A stretch of 8,864 nt of DNA from assembly GCA_004357015.1 (NCBI GenBank), contig SMXE01000005.1, positions 1-8,864 of the forward strand, in the 5' to 3' direction. Position 1 is the first letter of the stretch. Each line of letters begins with the position of its first letter. The notes beneath the pieces were generated by a model, which was not told where the DNA came from, ran no database searches, and saw only the letters and a list, made by a program, of their open reading frames with translations. Both the position numbers and the translations under genes were made by a program. This document shows, piece by piece, positions 1 through 5,816 of this stretch. The stretch is from Caldithrix sp. Lineage in GTDB: Bacteria; Zhuqueibacterota; Zhuqueibacteria; Oceanimicrobiales; Oceanimicrobiaceae.

Positions 1-1
1 C

Positions 2-271
2 ATCGGTACTGGCTATCGAATCCAGATCATTCAGACTACGGATCCGGAAGAGGCGCGCAATGTAGAAAGAGATGCGATTCTGCGTTTCGATGAGGAAGTG
101 TACCGCGTGTTCGACCCGCCGTTTTACAAAGTGCGTGTCGGTGATTTCGTGAACTGGAACGACGCGGAGAAGGTGCAGAAAGTGGCCATCCGCAGAGGCT
201 TCCGCGATGCCTGGGTGATTCGAACGAAGATCAATCTAAAGAAAGCATACGGGGAACTCGAACAATTTTAG
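2..271 (+). CDS. SPOR-domain protein, C-terminal fragment (5' end outside window)
   Basis: The reading frame is open from the left edge to a TAG at 269-271, giving 89 residues of a protein whose start lies outside the window. The residues form one SPOR-like peptidoglycan-binding fold. A first strand reads YRIQIIQT, an A/E-rich helix follows (PEEARNVERDAILRF), then a central strand with the family hallmark FYKVRVGDF, a second helix (DAEKVQKVAIRRGF), and a final strand DAWVIRTKI. SPOR domains bind denuded glycan strands and usually sit at the end of envelope or cell-division proteins, so an envelope location is likely. The rest of the protein (signal peptide, lipobox or other domains) cannot be seen. 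It is the last gene of its unit because a strong terminator follows about 30 nt after the stop. I am confident of the SPOR domain, but the full identity is unknown. Confidence 0.8.
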   Translation: MGTGYRIQIIQTTDPEEARNVERDAILRFDEEVYRVFDPPFYKVRVGDFVNWNDAEKVQKVAIRRGFRDAWVIRTKINLKKAYGELEQF

Positions 272-300
272 ATAAATTCGTTTAGAAAAAGCGAAGCTTC

Positions 301-334
301 AAAAAGCGGTGTCCTTTAGGATGCCGTTTTTTTT
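301..334 (+). terminator. Rho-independent terminator after the SPOR-domain gene
   Basis: An 8-bp stem pairs 307-314 (CGGTGTCC) with 319-326 (GGATGCCG), including two G-U pairs. It has a 4-nt loop (TTTA) and is followed at once by eight T residues at 327-334. Five A residues at 301-305 precede the stem, so a transcript from the other strand would also end in a short U run. The hairpin may thus work in both directions, although no minus-strand gene is visible. It separates the SPOR gene from the yebC-ruv unit. Confidence 0.9.
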
Positions 335-335
335 G

Positions 336-373
336 TTGTGCACTGAAGCGAGACAAACTGGAACTCAGCACAA
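336..373 (+). repeat. Imperfect inverted repeat in the SPOR-yebC spacer
   Basis: TTGTGC at 336-341 is the exact reverse complement of GCACAA at 368-373. An inner TGA/TCA (or CTGA/TCAG in an alternative register) can extend the stem past a 2-nt bulge, leaving a loop of roughly 18 nt. It starts directly after the terminator T-run. There is no U-tract after it and no known RNA family fits, so it may be chance. The remaining spacer up to the yebC promoter shows nothing else. Confidence 0.3.
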
Positions 374-438
374 AAATTGGTAAGGAATGCTTCGTCCCTA
401 CTCCCAAAGTGCGTCGGCTTACTCACATCAACATTTAA

Positions 439-470
439 TTTGCAAACCGGCCGAAAATGTGTTATATTTG
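439..470 (+). promoter_or_regulatory. Promoter of yebC-ruvCAB, Bacteroidota/FCB type
   Basis: TTTG at 439-442 is followed by exactly 20 nt and then TATATTTG at 463-470. This matches the Bacteroidota primary-sigma consensus TTTG-N19-21-TAnnTTTG at every fixed position. The same DNA also reads as TTGCAA (440-445), 17-nt spacer, TATATT (463-468) in sigma-70 terms. Transcription would start near 475-477, leaving a leader of under 20 nt that contains little beyond the yebC ribosome-binding site. That leaves no room for a riboswitch or attenuator. Confidence 0.75.
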
Positions 471-482
471 GTGCTAACATTT

Positions 483-488
483 GGAGGG
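483..488 (+). promoter_or_regulatory. Shine-Dalgarno site of yebC
   Basis: GGAGGG lies 4 nt before the ATG at 493. The in-frame TTG at 481 overlaps this site and could not use it, so it settles the start at 493 and removes four spurious N-terminal residues. The protein then begins MSGHSKW, the usual start of this family. Confidence 0.85.
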
Positions 489-492
489 TTTT

Positions 493-1239
493 ATGTCTGG
501 ACATTCTAAGTGGAGCACGATTAAACACAAGAAGGCGAAAGTCGATGCCGAACGCGGCAAGGCCTTCACAAGATTGATCAAAGACATCACCCTTGCAGCG
601 CGTGAGGGCGGCGGTGATGAAACCTCCAATCCCCGTCTGCGAACGGCTATCGCAGCGGCCCGGGCGGCAAATATGCCGACCACGAACGTTGAGCGCGCCA
701 TCAAGAAAGGCACAGGTGATCTGCCGGGGGTGACCTATGAGGAAGGCTTGCTCGAAGGGTATGGCCCGGGCGGCGTCGCAATTTACATTGAGGTTCTGAC
801 GGATAATCGCAATCGTACGGTCGCCGAAGTGCGCCATATTTTGAGCAAGCACGGTGGCAGCCTGGCAGAATCGGGCGCAGTTTCGTGGATGTTTGAGAAA
901 AAGGGGTTGATTACCGTTCCGGGTGAGGGACTGGATGAAGACGAACTGCTGATGATCGTCATGGATGCGGGCGCGGAGGATTTGACAACAGAGGAGGAGT
1001 TTTTCGAGATCACGTCTTCGATAGATGACCTGGAGAAAGTCCGGAGTGCGCTAGAGTCCAACGGCGTCAAGGTCGCATCCTGCGGCCTCACCCAGTATCC
1101 CAAAAACACAGTCAAGGTGGAGGGTAAGGATGCCGAGCATCTCCTGAAGATCTTGGATTTTTTGGAAGATCATGACGATGTGCAGCAGGTCTATTCCAAT
1201 TTCGACATGGATGTTTCAGTTATGGAGCAGATGGAATAG
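493..1239 (+). CDS. yebC: YebC/PmpR/TACO1 family protein
   Basis: This 248-residue cytoplasmic protein is full length for the family. It opens with the signature MSGHSKWSTIKHKK and continues with AERGKAFTRLIKDI, the RLRTAIAAARAANMP helix and NVERAIKKG (about residues 1-75). The central and C-terminal alpha/beta domains follow, containing EGYGPGGVAIYIE, TDNRNRT and GSLAESGAVSWMF. Family members were first described as DNA-binding transcription regulators. More recent work on bacterial YebC and mitochondrial TACO1 shows a ribosome-associated factor that eases stalling on proline runs. The sequence alone does not say which role dominates here. It is the first gene after a strong promoter and sits 14 nt upstream of ruvC, the same neighbour as in Escherichia coli and many other bacteria. 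ATG 493 is chosen from the SD site. Confidence 0.96.
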   Translation: MSGHSKWSTIKHKKAKVDAERGKAFTRLIKDITLAAREGGGDETSNPRLRTAIAAARAANMPTTNVERAIKKGTGDLPGVTYEEGLLEGYGPGGVAIYIEVLTDNRNRTVAEVRHILSKHGGSLAESGAVSWMFEKKGLITVPGEGLDEDELLMIVMDAGAEDLTTEEEFFEITSSIDDLEKVRSALESNGVKVASCGLTQYPKNTVKVEGKDAEHLLKILDFLEDHDDVQQVYSNFDMDVSVMEQME

Positions 1240-1253
1240 GGAACGCGGAGGAA

Positions 1254-1733
1254 ATGCGAGTTCTCGGCGTGGACCCCGGCACGCTGGCATTGGGATTTGG
1301 AATTGTTGATGGCAACCGCAATGAGTCGACGGCACTGGAATACGGCTGCTTGAAACTGGCAGCAAAAGAGGCTTTTCCTGACCGGCTCAAAAAAATCTAC
1401 GACGCAATAACGCGAATTGTCACCGAGTTTCACCCGGACGTACTGGCGATCGAGAATCTGTTTTACGCCAAGAACCCCAAGGTGGCGATCAAGATGGGTC
1501 ATGCCAGGGGCGTCGCCATCGTTGCAGCAATCAACAATCAGGTCCCTACCGCCGATTATTTCCCAAGAGAAATCAAGCAATCAATCGCTGGAAATGGCGC
1601 AGCTTCGAAAGAGCAGGTTCAGAGAATGGTACAACAACTTTTGCGGCTGCAGGAGTTGCCGGAGCCGCTGGACGCATCGGATGCGCTTGCGGTCGCGCTA
1701 TGCCACCTACACCGGGCAAAGGCAAGCGTATGA
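1254..1733 (+). CDS. ruvC: Holliday junction resolvase RuvC
   Basis: This is a crossover-junction endodeoxyribonuclease of 159 residues, which as a dimer makes symmetric nicks in the Holliday junction held by RuvA-RuvB. It has the RNase H-like fold. The four acidic metal ligands are all present: D7 in GVDPGT, E67 in LAIENLF, and D140 and D143 in LDASDALA. These correspond to D7, E66, D138 and D141 of the E. coli enzyme. The FYAKNPK segment after E67 and the GHARG helix are also typical. GGAGG at 1247-1251 leaves only 2-3 nt to the ATG, which is unusually tight. There is no other in-frame start that keeps the first beta strand, so ATG 1254 stands. Its stop overlaps the ruvA start as ATGA, which indicates translational coupling. 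Confidence 0.97.
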   Translation: MRVLGVDPGTLALGFGIVDGNRNESTALEYGCLKLAAKEAFPDRLKKIYDAITRIVTEFHPDVLAIENLFYAKNPKVAIKMGHARGVAIVAAINNQVPTADYFPREIKQSIAGNGAASKEQVQRMVQQLLRLQELPEPLDASDALAVALCHLHRAKASV

Positions 1734-2329
1734 TTGCGCAACTCGACGGTGTGATCGTTGAAAAAGCGCCGACCTCAGTGGTGCTGGACGTTAGCGGTGT
1801 GGGCTACGAGGTTTTCATTCCGGTTTCGACGTACGAGTCCTTGGGAGATATTGGTCAACGCATGAAGTTGATGACCTACCAGCATGTGCGAGAAGATGCT
1901 CTGCTGCTGTTCGGCTTTGCCAGCAAAAAAGAGAAGTCGATGTTTGCAAGGCTCATTTCGGTTTCTGGCGTGGGCCCTAAGCTGGCGCTCGGCATCTTAT
2001 CGGGAACGACCATCGACAATTTGACGTTGTGTATCGTGAACGGCGATGTCGACCGGCTGACGAAATTGCCAGGTATCGGTAAAAAGATGGCACAGCGACT
2101 GAGTCTTGAACTCAGGGACAAGCTCGAAGATGTCACCGGTGTTCCGGGTGCAGCCCTGGCGGCGGCGGTGCCATCAGAGAGCATCGGCAAGCTGGAGGAG
2201 GCGGTCATGGGGCTGATCTCGCTGGGATATGCGAGGGCGGATGCCCAGCGGTCGTTGTCTAAGATACTGGCTGCCGAACCCGATCTGCCGCTGGACGAGT
2301 TGATCCGCAGGTCACTGCAAAAGGCCTGA
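1730..2329 (+). CDS. ruvA: Holliday junction branch migration protein RuvA
   Basis: RuvA tetramers bind the four-way junction and load RuvB rings. The 199-residue product has the N-terminal OB fold (about 1-64) with the acidic pin residues E55 and D56 in [10 protein letters not shown], at the same numbers as in E. coli. Two helix-hairpin-helix motifs follow: [10 protein letters not shown] (about 78-87) and [12 protein letters not shown] (about 113-124). An Ala-rich flexible linker at about 140-150 leads to the C-terminal three-helix domain that contacts RuvB ([17 protein letters not shown], about 160-176). An upstream ATG at 1700 in the same frame would add ten residues encoded inside ruvC. 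I prefer ATG 1730 because the family starts MIA-L-G and because of the ATGA overlap with the ruvC stop. The SD site is weak, consistent with coupled translation. Confidence 0.97.
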   Translation: MIAQLDGVIVEKAPTSVVLDVSGVGYEVFIPVSTYESLGDIGQRMKLMTYQHVREDALLLFGFASKKEKSMFARLISVSGVGPKLALGILSGTTIDNLTLCIVNGDVDRLTKLPGIGKKMAQRLSLELRDKLEDVTGVPGAALAAAVPSESIGKLEEAVMGLISLGYARADAQRSLSKILAAEPDLPLDELIRRSLQKA

Positions 2330-2343
2330 GCCGAGAAAGAAAC

Positions 2344-3369
2344 GTGGAACAGGATAGAACGACAACACCGCAGAGGGTAGAAGGAGAGAGCGAATTTGAC
2401 CGTACTTTACGCCCGGTTAGCTTTGAAGACTTCGTGGGCCAGGATGGCATCAAAGATAATCTTAAGGTCTTTATCGGTGCGGCAAAGGCGCGCGACGAGG
2501 CGCTGGATCATGTCTTGTTTTACGGCCCGCCAGGGTTGGGCAAAACAACGCTGGCGCACATCATCGCCAATGAACTGGGAGCCAACATAAGGGTGACCTC
2601 GGGGCCGGCGCTCGACAAGGCTGCGGATCTGGCCGGCCTGTTGACCAATCTTGGTGAGCATGATGTTTTGTTCATCGATGAAATTCACCGTCTAAACCGC
2701 GTGGTGGAAGAGTACCTTTACCCGGCGATGGAAGATTACAAACTGGATATTATTATCGATCGCGGCGCCAACGCCAGAACCATTCAGATTCAACTGCCGA
2801 AATTTACGCTCGTGGGCGCAACGACGCGCGCCGGACTGCTGACTTCGCCCCTGCGTTCGCGCTTTGGCGTAGTCAATCGTCTGGATTATTATAAGCCGGA
2901 AGAACTCTACAAAATTATTGCACGCTCGGCGGTCATTCTGGAAGTTGAACTGGACACGGAGGCCGGACTTGAAATCGCCCAGCGTTCCCGCGGCACCGCG
3001 CGCATTGCGAACCGGCTGTTGCGGCGCATTCGCGATTTCGCCCAAATGGAAGGCGATGGTACCATAACCAGAGAGATAGCAGAGGCCTCTCTGATCCGCT
3101 TGGACGTGGACCGGCTGGGGCTGGATGAGATGGACAAGCGCATTTTGAGAGTCATGATGGAGAAGTTCAACGGCGGGCCCGTGGGAATCAACACCCTGGC
3201 AGTGGCCATTGGCGAGCAGGGGGAAACACTGGAAGAAATCTATGAACCTTACTTGATTCAAGAGGGTTTACTACAGCGGACACCACGAGGAAGGGTTGCG
3301 ACTGAACTGGCCTATCGGCATTTCGGCATCATGAAGGGAAAGGCATTTCACCAGCAGAAGCTATTTTAG
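2344..3369 (+). CDS. ruvB: Holliday junction ATP-dependent DNA helicase RuvB
   Basis: RuvB is the AAA+ motor that forms hexameric rings on two arms of the RuvA-bound junction and pumps DNA through. The 341-residue product has Walker A GPPGLGKT (61-68), Walker B with DEIH (112-115), and sensor 1 GATTRAG (158-164). The SPLRSRFG stretch supplies the arginine finger (R171 by alignment), and [16 protein letters not shown] is typical of the sensor 2 region. A C-terminal winged helix ends with [15 protein letters not shown]. Length matches the family. The start is GTG at 2344, 14 nt after ruvA. It has only a weak purine-rich SD (GAGAAAG), and no in-frame ATG lies near it. No terminator is visible after its stop. 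Confidence 0.97.
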   Translation: MEQDRTTTPQRVEGESEFDRTLRPVSFEDFVGQDGIKDNLKVFIGAAKARDEALDHVLFYGPPGLGKTTLAHIIANELGANIRVTSGPALDKAADLAGLLTNLGEHDVLFIDEIHRLNRVVEEYLYPAMEDYKLDIIIDRGANARTIQIQLPKFTLVGATTRAGLLTSPLRSRFGVVNRLDYYKPEELYKIIARSAVILEVELDTEAGLEIAQRSRGTARIANRLLRRIRDFAQMEGDGTITREIAEASLIRLDVDRLGLDEMDKRILRVMMEKFNGGPVGINTLAVAIGEQGETLEEIYEPYLIQEGLLQRTPRGRVATELAYRHFGIMKGKAFHQQKLF

Positions 3370-3435
3370 TGCCTGATAAGTCAAATTCTATCATCATTTG
3401 TCGGGACATTTCTTCATGGCTCCACAAACCTAACA

Positions 3436-3471
3436 GCAGAGAGTTCAAAGGTCTTTCTGAGTGATCTCTGC
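3436..3471 (+). repeat. 7-bp inverted repeat in the ruvB-queA gap
   Basis: GCAGAGA at 3436-3442 is the exact reverse complement of TCTCTGC at 3465-3471, with a 22-nt loop. No T-run follows, so it is not a standard terminator. It could be an RNA stem in the mRNA or one end of a degenerate repeat that continues to about 3540. A chance pairing is also possible. Confidence 0.35.
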
Positions 3472-3498
3472 GTTCCCGGCGGTTAATTGACTATTTGG

Positions 3499-3520
3499 TT
3501 CTGACTGCGTCGGGTCAGAA
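3499..3520 (+). repeat. Perfect hairpin TTCTGAC/GTCAGAA upstream of queA
   Basis: TTCTGAC at 3499-3505 pairs perfectly with GTCAGAA at 3514-3520. An inner T-G pair reduces the loop to 6 nt. There is no T-run after it, so it does not look like an intrinsic terminator. It lies in the middle of the possible degenerate repeat in this gap. Confidence 0.5.
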
Positions 3521-3591
3521 AAGGGCACAGACACGGAGGTTTGAGAGGTCGAGATGTGGTTGGAGAATCCGAAACTTATCTAACGTGTGAA

Positions 3592-3597
3592 AGGGAG
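3592..3597 (+). promoter_or_regulatory. Shine-Dalgarno site of queA
   Basis: AGGGAG lies 8 nt before the ATG at 3606, a normal spacing. It supports that start and shows queA is translated independently rather than coupled to ruvB. Confidence 0.75.
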
Positions 3598-3605
3598 TAA
3601 CCGAA

Positions 3606-4634
3606 ATGAAACTTTCCGACTTTAAGTACAGGTTGTCTGACAAGATGATCGCGCAGTACCCGGCAGAAAAAAGAGACAAGGCGCGGCTGATGGTGCTCAA
3701 TCGTGAGAACCAAACTATCGAGATGAAAGTCTTCTCGGATATCACGAAGCATTTCAAAAAAGGAGACTGCCTGGTCATCAATGAGACCAAGGTCTTCCCG
3801 GCGCGGTTGATGGGCACCAAAGACAAAACCGACGCGCAGGTGGAGATTTTTCTGTTGCGGGAGCTTGAAAACGGCTTATGGGAAGTGTTGGTAAAACCGG
3901 CGCGAAAAGTGCGGGTCGGCAACCGTCTGTCAGTGAACAACAAACTCTATTGCGATGTTATCGATAACACCGTTTCCGGCGGCCGCGTGGTGCGCTTCAA
4001 TTATAACGGAGACTTTTACGAGATCGTTGAGAAGATTGGACAGTCGCCCTTACCGCCCTACATTAATCGTGAGCCGGAGCCCTCTGACAAGCAGCGCTAC
4101 CAGACCGTGTATTCTGAAGTGCGCGGCGCCGTAGCGGCGCCCACAGCAGGCCTGCATTTCACCAAGCCTTTGCTGCGAAAACTGGAGCAAAAGGGCGTTC
4201 AAGTCGTCAGGATTGTACTGCATTTGGGACTCGGCAGCTTCAGGCAGGTTGTGGTTGAAGACCTGAGCCGCCACAAAATGGATTCCGAATACTACGAGGT
4301 CTACGCAAAGACCGCAGATGTCATCAACCAGACGAGGAAGGAGGGTGGCCGCGTATTCGCGGTCGGCACGAGCACCACGCGCGCACTGGAAACTGCAGTG
4401 ACTTCCGAAGGATACGCCAAGATGGGCCGCGGCTGGACCGACAAGTTCATCTATCCTCCCTACGAGTTTAAGGTGGTGGATTGCCTGATCACCAACTTTC
4501 ACCTGCCGAGTTCGACACTGCTCATGTTGGCCTGCGCGTCCGGCGGGCGTGACTTTGTATTCAAGGCGTACCGTAAAGCCATTCGGGAAAAATTTCGCTT
4601 TTACAGCTACGGCGACGCCATGCTGATCGAATAG
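3606..4634 (+). CDS. queA: S-adenosylmethionine:tRNA ribosyltransferase-isomerase
   Basis: QueA transfers and isomerises the ribosyl part of SAM onto 7-aminomethyl-7-deazaguanine at position 34 of GUN-anticodon tRNAs, making epoxyqueuosine. The 342-residue protein is full length. It begins MKLSDFKYRL and AQYPAEKRDKARLMVL as expected. It carries the family blocks NETKVFPARL, SPLPPYI, RYQTVYS, AAPTAGLHFT, LHLGLGSFR, HKMDSEYYEV, GTSTTRALET, DCLITNFHLPSSTLLML and the terminal YSYGDAMLI. Minor departures are R for P before GAVAAPTAGL and YPPY for YPGY; neither looks damaging. The partner gene tgt, which often follows queA, is absent, and isoprenoid and synthetase genes follow instead. The gap to ispD is 20 nt. 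Confidence 0.97.
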   Translation: MKLSDFKYRLSDKMIAQYPAEKRDKARLMVLNRENQTIEMKVFSDITKHFKKGDCLVINETKVFPARLMGTKDKTDAQVEIFLLRELENGLWEVLVKPARKVRVGNRLSVNNKLYCDVIDNTVSGGRVVRFNYNGDFYEIVEKIGQSPLPPYINREPEPSDKQRYQTVYSEVRGAVAAPTAGLHFTKPLLRKLEQKGVQVVRIVLHLGLGSFRQVVVEDLSRHKMDSEYYEVYAKTADVINQTRKEGGRVFAVGTSTTRALETAVTSEGYAKMGRGWTDKFIYPPYEFKVVDCLITNFHLPSSTLLMLACASGGRDFVFKAYRKAIREKFRFYSYGDAMLIE

Positions 4635-4654
4635 AAACAAGACTGCGGGATTCA

Positions 4655-5329
4655 TTGAAAACTTCGGCAATTATTGTTGCGGCTGGGCAGGGCCTCAGAA
4701 GCGGAGGTGACCTGCCCAAGCAGTTTCAGGCCATCGGCGGTAAGCCTGTTATTTGTCACACATTGGAGAAATTCGAAGCGTGCGCCGCTGTGGACGACGT
4801 TTTTATTGTGGCATCACAGGATTGGCTGCCGCACGTTACGCAAGAAATTGTTGAGCGCTACCGGTTTCCGAAAATTCGCCAGGTGGTGGCGGGTGGCAAG
4901 GAACGGCAGGATTCGGTCTACCAGGGTCTGAAGGCGTTGGACAACCCGGACGTCGTCGTGGTGCATGACGCGGTTCGACCCTTTGTGGCCGTGGATAAAA
5001 TAGCCTTAGTGGTCGCGACTGCTGCTGAAAACGGCGCTGCTATTTTAGCCATACCCCCGCGAGACACGATTAAGACCGGCCATGCCGGCATGGTAGGTGA
5101 GACACTGGACCGCGCCACACTCTGGTCGGTGCAGACGCCGCAGGCTTTCAAATATGACCTGCTGCTAGCGGCGTATGACAGAGCTTTTGAAGATGGCAAT
5201 TATAGCACAGATGAATCGGCGCTGGTCGAGGCGATTGGACATCCCGTACGGATCGTTGAGGGTGATTTCGAGAATATGAAAATTACTGTGCCAGCGGATT
5301 TCAAACTAGCGGAGGCGTTGCTGCGTTAA
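4655..5329 (+). CDS. ispD: 2-C-methyl-D-erythritol 4-phosphate cytidylyltransferase
   Basis: IspD joins MEP and CTP to give CDP-ME, the third step of the non-mevalonate isoprenoid pathway. The 224-residue product is a nucleotidyltransferase of GT-A type. Its N-terminal CTP loop reads AAGQGLRSGGDLPKQF, with the catalytic R15 and K22 in place; the more usual GTRMG is GLRSG here. HDAVRPF at 104-110 carries the conserved Asp and Arg (D105, R108). The segments SVQTPQAF and the end-domain ENMKITVPAD are also typical. The start is TTG at 4655, the only start codon that gives the standard MKTSAIIVAAG beginning. The SD (GCGGGA-like) is weak. These features suggest low or queA-dependent initiation. Confidence 0.95.
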   Translation: MKTSAIIVAAGQGLRSGGDLPKQFQAIGGKPVICHTLEKFEACAAVDDVFIVASQDWLPHVTQEIVERYRFPKIRQVVAGGKERQDSVYQGLKALDNPDVVVVHDAVRPFVAVDKIALVVATAAENGAAILAIPPRDTIKTGHAGMVGETLDRATLWSVQTPQAFKYDLLLAAYDRAFEDGNYSTDESALVEAIGHPVRIVEGDFENMKITVPADFKLAEALLR

Positions 5330-5333
5330 CCTG

Positions 5334-5816
5334 ATGCGAATCGGTTTTGGATATGATGTCCACCCATTGGTGGTTGGCCGCAAGCTGGTGCTTGGCGGTG
5401 TAGAAATCCCGAATGAACGCGGATTGCTTGGGCATTCCGACGCGGATGCGTTGAGCCATGCCATCGGCGATGCCATCCTCGGCAGCCTGTCGCTCGGCGA
5501 TCTCGGCACGCACTTTCCGGACGACGATGAGCGTTTTGCCGGCGTCTCGAGTTTGCTGCTTTTGAAAGAAATCGCAGCGATGGCGAGACGTGAGGGTTAC
5601 CAAGTGGGAAACATCGATTCAACCGTTGTTTTGGAGCGGCCAAAACTTGCAGAACACATCGAAGAAATGCGCAAGAATATTGCTGGGGCGCTGTCAGCAT
5701 CAGTGTCGAGGATTTCGGTGAAAGCCACGCGTTCGGAAAAAATGGGCTTCGTCGGGCGAGAAGAGGGCGTAGCGGTTTACGCCTGTGTTCTGGTCGAGGA
5801 GATCGAGGGGAACTGA
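5334..5816 (+). CDS. ispF: 2-C-methyl-D-erythritol 2,4-cyclodiphosphate synthase
   Basis: IspF closes CDP-ME 2-phosphate into the cyclic diphosphate MEcPP with loss of CMP. It acts as a trimer with one zinc per active site. The 160-residue product is of family length. The zinc ligands D8 and H10 (GYDVHPL) and H42 (end of LLGHSDADALSH) are present. The trimer-face and nucleotide-binding motif reads KATRSEKMGFVGREEG, where KATTTEKLGF-GRGEG is more usual. It starts 4 nt after the ispD stop. The only good SD-like site (GGAGG at 5311-5315) is 18 nt away, so translation probably depends on coupling with ispD. ispD and ispF are often adjacent or fused; here they are separate proteins. Confidence 0.96.
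   Translation: MRIGFGYDVHPLVVGRKLVLGGVEIPNERGLLGHSDADALSHAIGDAILGSLSLGDLGTHFPDDDERFAGVSSLLLLKEIAAMARREGYQVGNIDSTVVLERPKLAEHIEEMRKNIAGALSASVSRISVKATRSEKMGFVGREEGVAVYACVLVEEIEGN
5805..5810 (+). promoter_or_regulatory. Shine-Dalgarno site of gltX inside ispF
   Basis: GAGGGG in the last codons of ispF lies 5 nt before the gltX ATG at 5816. It supports that start and gives gltX a good site of its own despite the overlap with the ispF stop. Confidence 0.75.

Larger units (their letters stand above)
3370..3605. other. 236-bp non-coding gap between ruvB and queA
   Basis: No reading frame here looks like a gene. I see no rho-independent terminator for ruvB, no TAnnTTTG promoter, and no -35/-10 pair with correct spacing for queA. 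The gap does hold two inverted repeats and a stretch (about 3464-3540) that reminds me of a dispersed repeat found in many environmental genomes. The queuosine context raised the idea of a preQ1 riboswitch, but no preQ1-I or preQ1-II signature is visible. queA may be read from the ruv promoter or from a promoter I cannot recognise. Confidence 0.5.

Noticed and set aside
377..577. 66-codon plus-strand frame entering yebC
   Set aside because: It overlaps the yebC promoter and start in another frame, shows no protein signature, and would start before the expected transcription start.
316..852. 178-codon minus-strand open frame across the spacer and the yebC 5' half
   Set aside because: It is antisense to a certain yebC gene and crosses its promoter, has no ribosome-binding site, and its translation resembles no family. 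It is a shadow of yebC.
1700..1729. Longer RuvA start at ATG 1700
   Set aside because: The ten extra residues are encoded inside ruvC, are not found in the family, and ATG 1730 gives the standard MIA beginning with an ATGA overlap.
2692..3261. 189-codon minus-strand frame inside ruvB
   Set aside because: It lies wholly opposite conserved ruvB coding sequence, and its composition reflects the complement of ruvB codons.
3370..3605. preQ1 riboswitch controlling queA
   Set aside because: The compact preQ1-I pseudoknot pattern and the preQ1-II layout are not visible, and no A-rich tail pairs with a short C-rich hairpin loop near the queA SD.
4050..4670. 206-codon minus-strand frame across queA and the start of ispD
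   Set aside because: It is antisense to conserved blocks of queA, with no promoter, SD or recognisable domain.
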